This document shows, piece after piece, positions 14,780 to 22,544 of a DNA stretch of 32,970 nucleotides. How positions within the stretch are numbered: the stretch's first letter is position 1; the number at the start of each line of letters is the position of its first letter. Source of the stretch: a candidate division WOR-1 bacterium RIFOXYB2_FULL_42_35 (GTDB lineage: Bacteria > Margulisbacteria > WOR-1 > O2-12-FULL-45-9); contig MEUC01000041.1 in NCBI GenBank assembly GCA_001771545.1, positions 1 to 32,970 of the forward strand, in the 5' to 3' direction. The translations under genes and the position numbers were made by a program. Under the pieces are notes generated by a model, which searched no databases, was not told the origin of the DNA, and saw only the letters and a program-made list of their open reading frames with translations.

Positions 14780-16360
14780 ATGGCTAAAGAAAGGATTGGT
14801 ATGAGAAGGATAAAAGAGGTTTTAAGGCTGGGATTTAGGGAAAAGTATTCCATGAACAAAATTGCCTGCTGTCTTAATGTCGGGCGCAGTACGGTCCAGG
14901 ATTACTTTCGTAGATTCAGAATCGCTGGTTTGTCCTGGCCGCTGGTGGAGGAGCTAACGGATGAATTGTTGGAGCAAAAGCTGTTTCCGGAGAACCTGAA
15001 CAAAAAGGCAAAGCGCGGACAGATTAATTTTGAATACCTTGTAGGGGAAATTAAAAAACCGGATGTCACGTTGGCTTTGCTATGGGAGGAATATAAAGAG
15101 CAAAATCCAAATGGCTATCAGTACGCCCAATTTTGCAATCTTTACCGCGCTTACAGAAAAACACTCAACTACAGCATGCGCCAGGAGCATAAGGCCGGGG
15201 AAAAGATTTTTGCTGACTTTGGTAAAGGCGACGCTGTAACGCTGTTGAATCCGAAAAGCGGCCACAGAATTCCTGTTAATCTATTTGTTGGGGTCTGGGG
15301 CGCGTCTAATCATACTTTCGTCGAAGCGGTCATAGGCGGAGAAAGCCTGGCCAACTGGCTAAATTGCAGCGCTGATGCTTTCGAGTATTTCGGCTGCTGC
15401 TCTAAAGCCATTGTACCCGATAATCCCAAATCTGTTATTAGCAAAGCTTGCCGCTATGAGCCTGATGTTAACGCCAGTTATGCGGAATTCGCGAGCCACT
15501 ATGATGTCGCCGTCCTGCCTGCCAGGCCCGGCCATCCCAAAGATAAGGCTAAAGCCGAAGTGGGTGTTAAGTTGGCTAAGCGCTGGATCCTGGCCAGGCT
15601 GCGCAACAGAGTCTTCTACAGTTTGGGCGAACTAAACGAAGCAATCAGTGAATTGCTGGAGAGTTTTAACAACAAAGTTATGAAAAGGTTCAAAAAGAGC
15701 CGTTGGGAGTTGTTTGAAACTTTGGATCAGCCCAACGCCAAGCCTTTGCCTGAAAAACGTTATGAGTTCGCCCAGTGGAAGAAAGTCAGAGTCAATATCG
15801 ATTATCATCTTGAATTTGATGACCATTACTATTCGGTTCCCTATACCCTTATCAAGCAGGAGTTAGAAATCAAAATTAGCAGCAGGCTGATTGAGGTTTT
15901 TAAAAAGGGAAAACGGATCTGTTCTCACAGAAGAAGTTATGATTCCAGACAAAGAACTGTTACCGTTCCCGACCATATGCCCAAGAGCCATCGGGAACAT
16001 CTGGAATGGACTCCATCCAGGATTTTACAGTGGGCGGAACGATATGGACAATCGGTCAAAGAACTGGTGGAAAAAATCATGGCTGAGCGGGCTTTTCCGG
16101 AACAAGGTTATCGTGCCTGTCTGGGCATTATCCGTATGGAGAGAAAATTTTCAGCCAACAAACTAAACAAAGCCTGTGCCAGGGCCTTAAAATATCGTGT
16201 TCATTCCTATTCAGGAGTCAAAAATATCCTGCTGAACAATCTGGGTGACTTGGAGGATGAGACAACCACCACAACAAATCTGCCAGCCATCCAGCATGAG
16301 AATATCCGTGGTCCCGAGTATTATCAGGGGCTGAGCTCATTAGCTCCGTCCCCGAATTAA
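14780..16360 (+). CDS. istA: IS21 transposase IstA
   Basis: This 526-residue DDE recombinase carries out strand transfer of the element. It has an N-terminal helix-turn-helix (MNKIACCLNVGRSTVQDYF) and a DDE core. Likely catalytic residues are the Asp in IFADFGKGD, the Asp in IVPDNPKSV, and the Glu in KDKAKAEVGV, with HPKDKAKAE being typical of IS21. The C-terminal Mu-transposase-like domain contains the DDHYYSVPY segment. Start: ATG at 14780 with AGGAGG eight nt upstream; an in-frame GTG at 14771 overlaps that site. istB follows after 30 nt. Length is normal for the family. Confidence 0.93.
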   Translation: MAKERIGMRRIKEVLRLGFREKYSMNKIACCLNVGRSTVQDYFRRFRIAGLSWPLVEELTDELLEQKLFPENLNKKAKRGQINFEYLVGEIKKPDVTLALLWEEYKEQNPNGYQYAQFCNLYRAYRKTLNYSMRQEHKAGEKIFADFGKGDAVTLLNPKSGHRIPVNLFVGVWGASNHTFVEAVIGGESLANWLNCSADAFEYFGCCSKAIVPDNPKSVISKACRYEPDVNASYAEFASHYDVAVLPARPGHPKDKAKAEVGVKLAKRWILARLRNRVFYSLGELNEAISELLESFNNKVMKRFKKSRWELFETLDQPNAKPLPEKRYEFAQWKKVRVNIDYHLEFDDHYYSVPYTLIKQELEIKISSRLIEVFKKGKRICSHRRSYDSRQRTVTVPDHMPKSHREHLEWTPSRILQWAERYGQSVKELVEKIMAERAFPEQGYRACLGIIRMERKFSANKLNKACARALKYRVHSYSGVKNILLNNLGDLEDETTTTTNLPAIQHENIRGPEYYQGLSSLAPSPN

Positions 16361-16390
16361 AATCCAAATTAAGGAAGGAGGTGAAAAAAT

Positions 16391-17125
16391 ATGGAAGAAA
16401 CACTGCGTAAATTGAACGAGCTGAGGCTCCACGGCCTGGCCAAATCTTTTCATGAAAGGATTGTTCGCCCTGATCATCGTGACCTTTCATTTGAGGAGTT
16501 TCTGGGCCTGCTGGTGGATGACGAGTTCATCTATCGCCGCAACTTGAAACAGTGCCGACTTTTGCAACGGGCCAAGCTAAAATTCCCTTCCGCCTGTCTG
16601 GAAGAAATTGACTATCGGGCACCCAGAGGCCTGATTAAAAGCAAGATAGTAGCCTTGCAAAACCTGGAGTGGTTGAATCATCATCAAAACATTCTGATTA
16701 CCGGTCCCTCGGGAGTTGGCAAGAGTCATCTGGCCTGTGCTTTGGGCCAGTGGTTGTGTCGCAACGGCCGGACGGTTCTTTATTCTCGTTGGCCCAGGTT
16801 ATTCGGCGATATTCTGGCCTCCAAAGGCCAAGGCAATTATCTCAAGCACCTGGACAGGCTGGCTAAGGTTAATCTGCTGATCATAGACGACTTCGGCTTG
16901 TCGGCACTTAACGATTCCGAACGGAAGGATTTTCTGGAGATTGTTGAAGACCGCTATACCAGCGGTTCCACCATCATCACCAGCCAGCTTCCAGTTAAAG
17001 AATGGCACACCTACATTGGAGAACCGACCATCGCTGATGCAATCTGCGACCGCTTGTTTCATGTGGCTCATAAATTTGAACTGAAAGGAGAATCCATGCG
17101 TAAAAAACTTAAAAAAGTTGATTGA
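16391..17125 (+). CDS. istB: IS21 helper ATPase IstB
   Basis: This 244-residue AAA+ protein assists IstA in target capture. It has a DnaC-like layout: an N-terminal IS21-specific helical region (LHGLAKSF), Walker A GPSGVGKSH near residue 106, Walker B LLIIDDFGL, a sensor-1 region IITSQLPV, and the arginine-containing ICDRLFH near the end. The ATG is preceded by AAGGAGGTG. Full length, with no disruption. Confidence 0.93.
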   Translation: MEETLRKLNELRLHGLAKSFHERIVRPDHRDLSFEEFLGLLVDDEFIYRRNLKQCRLLQRAKLKFPSACLEEIDYRAPRGLIKSKIVALQNLEWLNHHQNILITGPSGVGKSHLACALGQWLCRNGRTVLYSRWPRLFGDILASKGQGNYLKHLDRLAKVNLLIIDDFGLSALNDSERKDFLEIVEDRYTSGSTIITSQLPVKEWHTYIGEPTIADAICDRLFHVAHKFELKGESMRKKLKKVD

Positions 17126-17182
17126 TTCTGGTCAGGTGTGCTAGGCTTTACTCAAGTGGGGTTTGACTAGCGCTGTGGGGGT

Positions 17183-17227
17183 GGCCGGAATCATTAGATT
17201 ACCCGGCCGGAATCATTAGATTATCCA
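17183..17227. repeat. Right IS21 end with two repeats
   Basis: GGCCGGAAT, the complement of the left-end unit, occurs at 17183-17191 and 17205-17213, a spacing of 22 bp. The outer copy is followed by CATTAGATTATCCA, the terminal repeat ending in CA. Confidence 0.75.
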
Positions 17228-17234
17228 TTTCTTC
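17228..17234. repeat. Target site duplication, right copy (TTTCTTC)
   Basis: Identical to 14587-14593; see that entry. Confidence 0.8.
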
Positions 17235-17354
17235 CTCCGTTTCAACCGCTCTTGATAAGCAAAGATACAAACAAGCCAGCTGATAGGCCGTTCTTCTGCT
17301 GCCATGTTGGTAATAATCAGTTATTTTCTGTCCGATCTTTATTTTAAGGGTCAT
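17228..17354 (-). pseudogene. 5' part of a small gene split by IS21
   Basis: ATG at 17354 with CGGAGGG at good spacing opens a frame beginning MTLKIKIGQKITDYY. It runs 42 codons to the insertion site, ending ...AVETEEE. Reading on into the IS gives a stop at 17199-17201, so a 51-residue truncated peptide could still be made. The terminator hairpin at 17380-17416 lies only about 25 bp upstream, leaving little room for a separate promoter. No family recognised. Confidence 0.65.
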
Positions 17355-17379
17355 TCTTTTATCCCTCCGCAAATAAAAA

Positions 17380-17416
17380 GGCCCAGCACTTCCTAATATT
17401 TAGGAAATACTGGGCC
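17380..17416 (-). terminator. Intrinsic terminator
   Basis: GGCCCAG and TTCCTAA pair with TTAGGAA and CTGGGCC, separated by a 3x3 internal loop and a 3-nt hairpin loop, and are followed on the minus strand by TTTTTATTT. It should end transcription of the gene at 17446-17838. As it sits just before the split gene, it may instead act as an attenuator within one operon. Confidence 0.7.
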
Positions 17417-17445
17417 CTATTGATGCCTTAGTGTTTAGTCTTTTT

Positions 17446-17838
17446 CTAAGCTAAACCAAAGTCTGCTGTCAGCTGCCAAGTTTCTTTGGCAGGAACAGCC
17501 TCCAATCGTGCATCAATCTTAGCCTTATTGTGAACCAATATTTTTTCGATCTCTTCCAGCTGGCCATATGGGCTCAGCAGTTGTACATGTTTGGGAATAG
17601 TAAGTCCGGACTTCTTTAACCAGTAAATAGATCTGGAGCTGGCATCGATAACTTTTTTTCTGGCTTGTTTTCTTTTAGCAAGGACAAAATGAAGCATGGC
17701 TAGCTCAAAAGCTATTGCCGGGGTTTTTCTGAAGAGAAAAGCTATTTTTCTGTCGCGTATTTTATCGTTTAATTTCATTTGTCTTTCCTTGAAGATCTCT
17801 CTATTATATATATCGGCCATTTCTGGACCAAATTTCAT
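17446..17838 (-). CDS. Uncharacterised basic helical protein
   Basis: This protein has 130 residues, or 110 if it starts at the ATG at 17778, where AAGGAAAG gives a better ribosome site than the first ATG has. It is basic and helical, with the sequence FELAMLHFVLAKRKQARKK in the middle and LEEIEKILVHNKAKIDARLE near the end. No domain recognised. It is divergent from the excisionase-type HTH gene, with only 56 nt between the two starts if the longer form is right, and is followed by a terminator. Confidence 0.55.
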   Translation of the reverse strand: MKFGPEMADIYNREIFKERQMKLNDKIRDRKIAFLFRKTPAIAFELAMLHFVLAKRKQARKKVIDASSRSIYWLKKSGLTIPKHVQLLSPYGQLEEIEKILVHNKAKIDARLEAVPAKETWQLTADFGLA

Positions 17839-17855
17839 TATTTTTCTGTTTTTAG

Positions 17856-17884
17856 TTGTATTAAGCTGTAATAGCTGGCATAAT
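17856..17884 (+). promoter_or_regulatory. Promoter giving a nearly leaderless transcript
   Basis: TTGTAT (17856-17861) and CATAAT (17879-17884) are separated by 17 bp. The ATG of the HTH gene is only 10 nt after the -10 box and no ribosome binding site is seen, so the mRNA would start at or almost at the start codon. Confidence 0.45.
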
Positions 17885-17894
17885 CAACAACATC

Positions 17895-18092
17895 ATGAAC
17901 AAAACCTGGTTAACATTACAAGAACTTTCTGAGTATTTAAGCTTTAGCAAGGAGAAACTTTATATTCTGCTTCGCCAAGGCTCGCTTCCCGCTGTAAAGG
18001 TAGGCCGGCACTGGCGTTTTAACCGTCTTGAGATTGACCAGTGGATGCTGAAGCAAAGATCTGATTATAATAAGGAACTGGAACTGCAATGA
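17895..18092 (+). CDS. Excisionase-family helix-turn-helix protein
   Basis: This 65-residue protein is a single MerR/excisionase-type HTH_17 domain: LTLQELSEYLSFSKEKLYILLRQGSLPAVKVGRHWRFNRLEIDQWM is its full pattern in outline, with the conserved KVGRHWRF wing. Such proteins bind DNA as small regulators or directionality factors. It is the first gene of a plus-strand operon, and its stop overlaps the plsC start (ATGA). No integrase is nearby, so a regulatory role in the lipid and histidine-kinase operon is more likely than excision. The translation start agrees with the family, though there is no ribosome site. Confidence 0.8.
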   Translation: MNKTWLTLQELSEYLSFSKEKLYILLRQGSLPAVKVGRHWRFNRLEIDQWMLKQRSDYNKELELQ

Positions 18093-18805
18093 ATATTAAT
18101 CAGGATAAAATAATTGAATCTGTTTTTCTTGAAGAAGAGGAAAAGAAACTTTCTATCTTTGAACATGTTTTCTTTAAGTTTACTCAACATTTTTCAGTTC
18201 GTTTATTCGAAAAATTATGCCAAGGTGAAATTGAGGGTTCTGAAAACATTGCTAATTTAAACTCCGGCTTTATTATCGCCTGCAACCATACAAGCTATCT
18301 TGACTGGCTGGTTCTTTTCTCTCTATTCAAACTGCGTTACAACAAGGAAATTACCTTTTTAGCAAAAGAAAAGCTGTTTAAACATGTCTTATTCCGTAAA
18401 CTAATAAAAGCAGCTAAGTGTATTAAAGTTACTGACTCCGGCATCAACATAAGTTCTATGCGAAAAATATTAAGGACAACTAGAAACAATGGAATAATAG
18501 GGATATTTCCTGAAGGAACTCGGACAAACAACGGGGAACTACTGAAAGCCAAAGAGGGTATTATTAAAATTGCTCTGGCAGCAAAAGTCCCTATTGTTCC
18601 TGTAGGTTTACAAGGTTTTTATGAGATTTGGCCCAGAAATAAATTGTTTCCAACCAGACTTAGGAAATGTAAAATCAAGATAGGCAACCCACTCTATTTT
18701 GACAACCTTTCTGACAGCTTATCTGACAAGGATATTGCCCAACACACTAGCGGTATCATGAAAAACATTGGTGATTTAATTAATAAGAGTTATAATTACG
18801 CTTAA
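18089..18805 (+). CDS. plsC: 1-acyl-sn-glycerol-3-phosphate acyltransferase (PlsC family)
   Basis: PlsC adds the second acyl chain in phosphatidic acid synthesis at the inner membrane. This 238-residue protein has the HX4D motif (NHTSYLDW, His67 and Asp72) and the FPEGTR motif near residue 145, with VPVGLQG further on. Length is normal. It overlaps the upstream HTH gene by 4 nt and shares one base with the DUF362 gene downstream (TAATG), so the genes are cotranslated. Other lysophospholipid acyltransferases share these motifs; the exact acceptor is not certain. Confidence 0.87.
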   Translation: MNINQDKIIESVFLEEEEKKLSIFEHVFFKFTQHFSVRLFEKLCQGEIEGSENIANLNSGFIIACNHTSYLDWLVLFSLFKLRYNKEITFLAKEKLFKHVLFRKLIKAAKCIKVTDSGINISSMRKILRTTRNNGIIGIFPEGTRTNNGELLKAKEGIIKIALAAKVPIVPVGLQGFYEIWPRNKLFPTRLRKCKIKIGNPLYFDNLSDSLSDKDIAQHTSGIMKNIGDLINKSYNYA

Positions 18806-19935
18806 TGATTGAAGTTATAAGCTGTGACTTAAAGACTTTAGAAAACCACTTAAGAACCCTTATAAAGCAAATCCCCTCGGTTACTGGATGCAGAGTATTT
18901 ATAAAACCCAATCTTGGTGGCAGGTATCCAATTATTAAAAGCGAAAATACCGACGCTGTTTTCTTAAAAGTTCTTTGTAAGGTTTTATCTGAACATAACC
19001 CTACGGAAATCATCATTGCCCATTCATCTCTAATTGGTTTTGGCTATAGTAAGCACTGTCAATTTGATGACTTAATCAAAATCAATCATTATGATACATT
19101 ATCACGAGACAAGAATGTTCACCTGCTAAATCTTGACGATGTTCCCCGAAGCAAGGAAGAAAACAATGGTTTTACTTTTCATATCCCAGAAATCTTAAAA
19201 AAAGAGAAACTATTTTATATCAATTTATGCAAAATGAAAACCCACATGGAAACAGACGTTTCTTTGTCATTAAAGAACCAAATGGGTTTAGTCTCATTAG
19301 AAGATAGAAAAAACATGCACAAGAGTAATCTTCAGGGTCAAATTGCTGCCTTGGCAACAAAACTTCGTCCTGATTTAAATATTATAGATGGGATTATTGC
19401 CATGGAAGGGAATGGTCCTCATCATGGAAAGAATATCAAAACCAATTTAGTCATCGCAGGGACTGATGGGGTAGAAGCTGACAGTTTGGCTTGCTTCTTA
19501 ATGGGGATAGATTATCAACAAGTAAGTCATATTATGGAGGCTGAGAGGCTTGGGGTTGGAAAATTTGTCTCGGCAAAAACAATAAAAGAACATCAAGCAA
19601 AAGCAAAAAAATTCAAGCCATCGGGGAAAATATACAAGATCGGCACAAAATTCCGGGTTTGGCCCACAACCTCCTGTTCTGGTTGTATTTTTTCGCTAAA
19701 CCAGGCATTTAAAAAGTTTGCTAAGCGTCACCCTATAAAAGTATTAAAGAAAATATTTTTTGACGAAACAAACATATATATTGGGGAATGTTCGGGGGAA
19801 AACCCCAGGAATCGCAAAAATATTTATACTATTGGCAACTGTTCTTGTGAACTAGCAAAACGAAACACAGTAAGAAGACATCTCAAAGGCTGCCCTCCAA
19901 CGGTTGATGAGATAATTAAATTACTTGAGGAATGA
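18805..19935 (+). CDS. DUF362 family protein with cysteine-rich C-terminus
   Basis: This 376-residue protein follows the DUF362 pattern: VFIKPNLGG at the start, FYINLCKMKTHMETDVSLSLKNQMG in the middle with the conserved K-x-KTH segment, DGIIAMEGNGPHHG, and GTDGVEADSLACFLMG. The C-terminal 100 residues hold several cysteines (SCSGCIFS, GECSGE, NCSCEL, GCPP) that could bind a metal cluster, though the ferredoxin CxxCxxC pattern is not present. Function of the family is not settled; roles with iron-sulfur clusters have been suggested. It is coupled to plsC upstream and overlaps the histidine-kinase reading frame region downstream. Confidence 0.82.
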   Translation: MIEVISCDLKTLENHLRTLIKQIPSVTGCRVFIKPNLGGRYPIIKSENTDAVFLKVLCKVLSEHNPTEIIIAHSSLIGFGYSKHCQFDDLIKINHYDTLSRDKNVHLLNLDDVPRSKEENNGFTFHIPEILKKEKLFYINLCKMKTHMETDVSLSLKNQMGLVSLEDRKNMHKSNLQGQIAALATKLRPDLNIIDGIIAMEGNGPHHGKNIKTNLVIAGTDGVEADSLACFLMGIDYQQVSHIMEAERLGVGKFVSAKTIKEHQAKAKKFKPSGKIYKIGTKFRVWPTTSCSGCIFSLNQAFKKFAKRHPIKVLKKIFFDETNIYIGECSGENPRNRKNIYTIGNCSCELAKRNTVRRHLKGCPPTVDEIIKLLEE

Positions 19936-19939
19936 CAAA

Positions 19940-21859
19940 TTGAATTATTACATTATCAGTTTTTTTATTACTGCTTTAATTAGTTTGTTGATCGCGATTT
20001 TTGTTCTCAGTCGAAACCCCAAGAGTAAACTAAATATTACTTTCAGCCTTTTTGCTTTTAGTGTTTTTGTCTGGAGTTTTTTCTATCTATTCTTCGCCTT
20101 GTCCGCAACAAACTTGCAGGCATTATTTTGGGACAGATGTTTAATGGCCGGTGCCATAATTATACCTGCGGCTTTTATGCATTTTATCCTGGTTCATCTT
20201 GAGCAAGACACAAAATACAAAGGATTTATCTATCTAAACTATTTAATTTGCTTATCATTTCTAGCAATTCTTCCAACCCAGCTTTTTATTAAGGGAATTA
20301 CTCCACTCTTTGGGTTTCGATATTGGCCAGACCCAGGGGTATTATTTCACCCTTATTTCGCCTGGTTTGCCCTAAACACTATTATTGCCCATCTGTTAAT
20401 GATTCGCTATCTTAGAGCTTCTCAAAGTGAAAAGAAAAATCAGATTAAATATATTTTTGCGGGAACTCTAATTGGGTTTATTGGCGGCTCAACCAACTTC
20501 TTTATGTGGTACCAAATACCAATTCCACCCATTGGCAGCCCCTTGGTAGCAATGTATGTGATCACTATAGCATATGCTATTACTAAACATGAACTAATGG
20601 ACATAAAACTAGCTATTACTCGCACAGCTGCCTACGGGATTGTCGGACTCTTACTTGCAGGCTCCTTTGCTGCGCTCAACAGCTTAGCAATGCCAATCAG
20701 TTTAGCCATGACAGCAAATGGCGGTCTGGCACTCTTCTGGGCCTGGGCAGCTCATCGCTTAAGAGAGATTATTCAAACGCCTTTAGAAGAAAAATGGATT
20801 ACCGGCTGGTATGACAAGAATAAGCTGCTCAACAGGATTACTCAGCGTTTAATTCCAGTAATGGAGAAGGAAGATGTTTTCAGCATTATTGCCGAGGAGT
20901 TGAAATCAACCATAAGAATCAGCCGGATAGATGTTGAGACAGAAAATCTTGAGAGCGGTTATGCTGATGTGGCAAAAAACAAAAATAATGTCGTAATTCC
21001 CCTTTCCTCTTCGAGCGGACCGGAGGGAAAAATAATTCTTGGTCCTAAGACATCAGAAGATGCCTATAATGACAGGGATTTAACTTTATTTAGAAGTATC
21101 AGACTGCAGGCGGTAGCTATCTTTGACCGCATTAGGCCGTATGAGACAATAAAGAAAGAGTTTGAGGCTAATGAGAAGAAGCTTTATGAAACAGAAAAGC
21201 AGCTGGAGCGCTCTGCTCGTTTGGCCTCTTTGGGAACTTTAACCGCAGGCGTAGCACATGAGATTAGAAATCCGATGAGTGTGCTGCGCTCAAAGGCCCA
21301 GAAACTGGAGAATAAACTTGAGGACAAGGCTTTTCTTAAAGAATATGCTGCACTGTCTATAAAACATATTGACAGGATACTAAATATTATTAAGGGAATG
21401 CTTGATCAATCTAAGAGCCACGAGGCCGAAACAAAGCCAATTAACATTAATACTTTAATTGAAGAATCTTTGGCTTATTTTGCCATTACAAAAATAAATG
21501 TAGTTAAGAATTTCAGTGACTGCCCACAGATACAGGGTGATCCTATCCGTTTGTCGCAGGTATTTATTAATCTGATCCAGAATGCTATCAGGGCTATGCC
21601 TGAGGGCGGCACCCTAACTATTAGCACAGCACCGGAAAATGGGGAAATAATAATAAAGGTTGCTGACACAGGCAAAGGAATTGCTGCGGAAAATCTGGAA
21701 AAGATTTTTAATCCTTTCTTTACAACATGGAATGAAGGGGTTGGGTTAGGGCTTTCAACCACACATCGCATAATTGCCGATTATAAAGGCAGGATTGAGG
21801 TTAAGAGTCAAGAAGACAAAGGCACTACTTTTACTATTTATCTGCCGGTTAAGAAATAA
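19940..21859 (+). CDS. Sensor histidine kinase with N-terminal 7TM-type region
   Basis: This protein of about 639 residues has seven to eight hydrophobic helices in the first 280 residues, similar to the 7TM N-terminal region of histidine kinases. A GAF-like segment follows, then a coiled coil, a HisKA dimerisation domain with phosphoacceptor His in GVAHEIRNP (about residue 440), and a HATPase domain with N box (NLIQNAIRA), G1 (DTGKGI) and G2 (GVGLGLS). I start it at TTG 19940, with GAGGAA seven nt upstream, rather than at TTG 19925. The receiver gene at 21861-22382 ends one base after it on the other strand and is the obvious partner. The signal is unknown. Confidence 0.88.
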   Translation: MNYYIISFFITALISLLIAIFVLSRNPKSKLNITFSLFAFSVFVWSFFYLFFALSATNLQALFWDRCLMAGAIIIPAAFMHFILVHLEQDTKYKGFIYLNYLICLSFLAILPTQLFIKGITPLFGFRYWPDPGVLFHPYFAWFALNTIIAHLLMIRYLRASQSEKKNQIKYIFAGTLIGFIGGSTNFFMWYQIPIPPIGSPLVAMYVITIAYAITKHELMDIKLAITRTAAYGIVGLLLAGSFAALNSLAMPISLAMTANGGLALFWAWAAHRLREIIQTPLEEKWITGWYDKNKLLNRITQRLIPVMEKEDVFSIIAEELKSTIRISRIDVETENLESGYADVAKNKNNVVIPLSSSSGPEGKIILGPKTSEDAYNDRDLTLFRSIRLQAVAIFDRIRPYETIKKEFEANEKKLYETEKQLERSARLASLGTLTAGVAHEIRNPMSVLRSKAQKLENKLEDKAFLKEYAALSIKHIDRILNIIKGMLDQSKSHEAETKPININTLIEESLAYFAITKINVVKNFSDCPQIQGDPIRLSQVFINLIQNAIRAMPEGGTLTISTAPENGEIIIKVADTGKGIAAENLEKIFNPFFTTWNEGVGLGLSTTHRIIADYKGRIEVKSQEDKGTTFTIYLPVKK

Positions 21860-21860
21860 A

Positions 21861-22382
21861 TTAGTCTATTTTTTTCTGCTCTTGCTCAAGGCTTTTGACT
21901 TTAGCTTCTACTTCTTTTAGCTGATCGATTAAAGGCTGCTGCCAGAAATAATTAAGGTATCTCTGGGCAATCTCTTTTTCTTTGCCGCCGAAGAAGTCAT
22001 CAATCAATTGGATAACCTTGTTATTGTCATAAGGCTTAGTGACAAAGGCCATTGCTTCGGAGCCGATCATAGATTTCATCCAGTATTCTTCCAAATCATA
22101 GGCCGTGACCATAATGATGCCGATTTTATTATCAATCTCATTAATCTTTTCCAGGGTCTGGATACCATCCATGCCGGGCATACGAATATCAAGGAGGACT
22201 AATTTAACTTTATTTTTATCCCTTTTGAGCATTCCCTTATTGCGTTCTTCAATTATTTGCAGGGCTTGTTCCCCGGAGGAAGCCTGAAGGACCTGATATT
22301 TTTTGGTATCGGCAATGGTTTCAGCCAGATCATCAGCCACATCTTTTTCGTCATCTACAACTAAAATTAAAGGCTTGTCCAT
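21861..22382 (-). CDS. Stand-alone receiver-domain response regulator
   Basis: This 173-residue protein has a complete receiver: acidic pocket Asp10/Asp11, phosphoacceptor Asp65 (LLDIRMPGMDG), Thr93 and Lys116 (TKPYD). After residue 130 a helical tail ending in a lysine/glutamate-rich coiled coil replaces any DNA-binding domain. It therefore probably acts through protein contacts or passes phosphate on. AGGAGG lies nine nt before the ATG. It is tail-to-tail with the histidine kinase, which is unusual for a cognate pair and means the two genes have separate promoters. Confidence 0.87.
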   Translation of the reverse strand: MDKPLILVVDDEKDVADDLAETIADTKKYQVLQASSGEQALQIIEERNKGMLKRDKNKVKLVLLDIRMPGMDGIQTLEKINEIDNKIGIIMVTAYDLEEYWMKSMIGSEAMAFVTKPYDNNKVIQLIDDFFGGKEKEIAQRYLNYFWQQPLIDQLKEVEAKVKSLEQEQKKID

Positions 22383-22417
22383 GTTGGAGCACCTCCTGTC
22401 TGGATTTGCTAAGAACG

Positions 22418-22446
22418 ATTGTCTAACAGGGAGAGAGATTAGTCAA
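22418..22446 (-). promoter_or_regulatory. Sigma-70-like promoter for the receiver gene
   Basis: On the minus strand TTGACT (22446-22441) and GACAAT (22423-22418) are 17 bp apart, giving a leader of about 30 nt before the ATG at 22382. The rest of 22383-22544 shows no gene. Confidence 0.4.
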
Positions 22447-22544
22447 GGTCGGGGCACCTCTTGACAACCAACTCACCAGCGAAAACGTCGAAAACAGGCT
22501 ACAATAAAAGCGCTGGGAGCAGGGCTAATATAACAACTTATGTA

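Larger units (their letters stand above)
14594..17227 (+). mobile_element. Complete IS21-family insertion sequence
   Basis: The element is 2634 bp long. It starts with TGCAAAATCTGACGCATTCC and, read inward from the right end, with TGGATAATCTAATGATTCC; these are imperfect inverted repeats with the TG...CA ends of IS21. It is flanked by a 7-bp duplication, and istA and istB are both intact. It interrupts a small minus-strand gene just upstream of the sigma-like gene. The intact ends and matching target copies indicate a fairly recent insertion. Confidence 0.88.

Noticed and set aside
14603..17224. Alternative IS21 borders at TGACGCATTCC
   Set aside because: These ends do not match each other and leave no target duplication; the borders 14594-17227 give matching TG/CA ends and a 7-bp repeat.
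17895..18092. Prophage or integrative element excisionase
   Set aside because: No integrase, attachment site or phage gene is near, and the gene is cotranslated with plsC.
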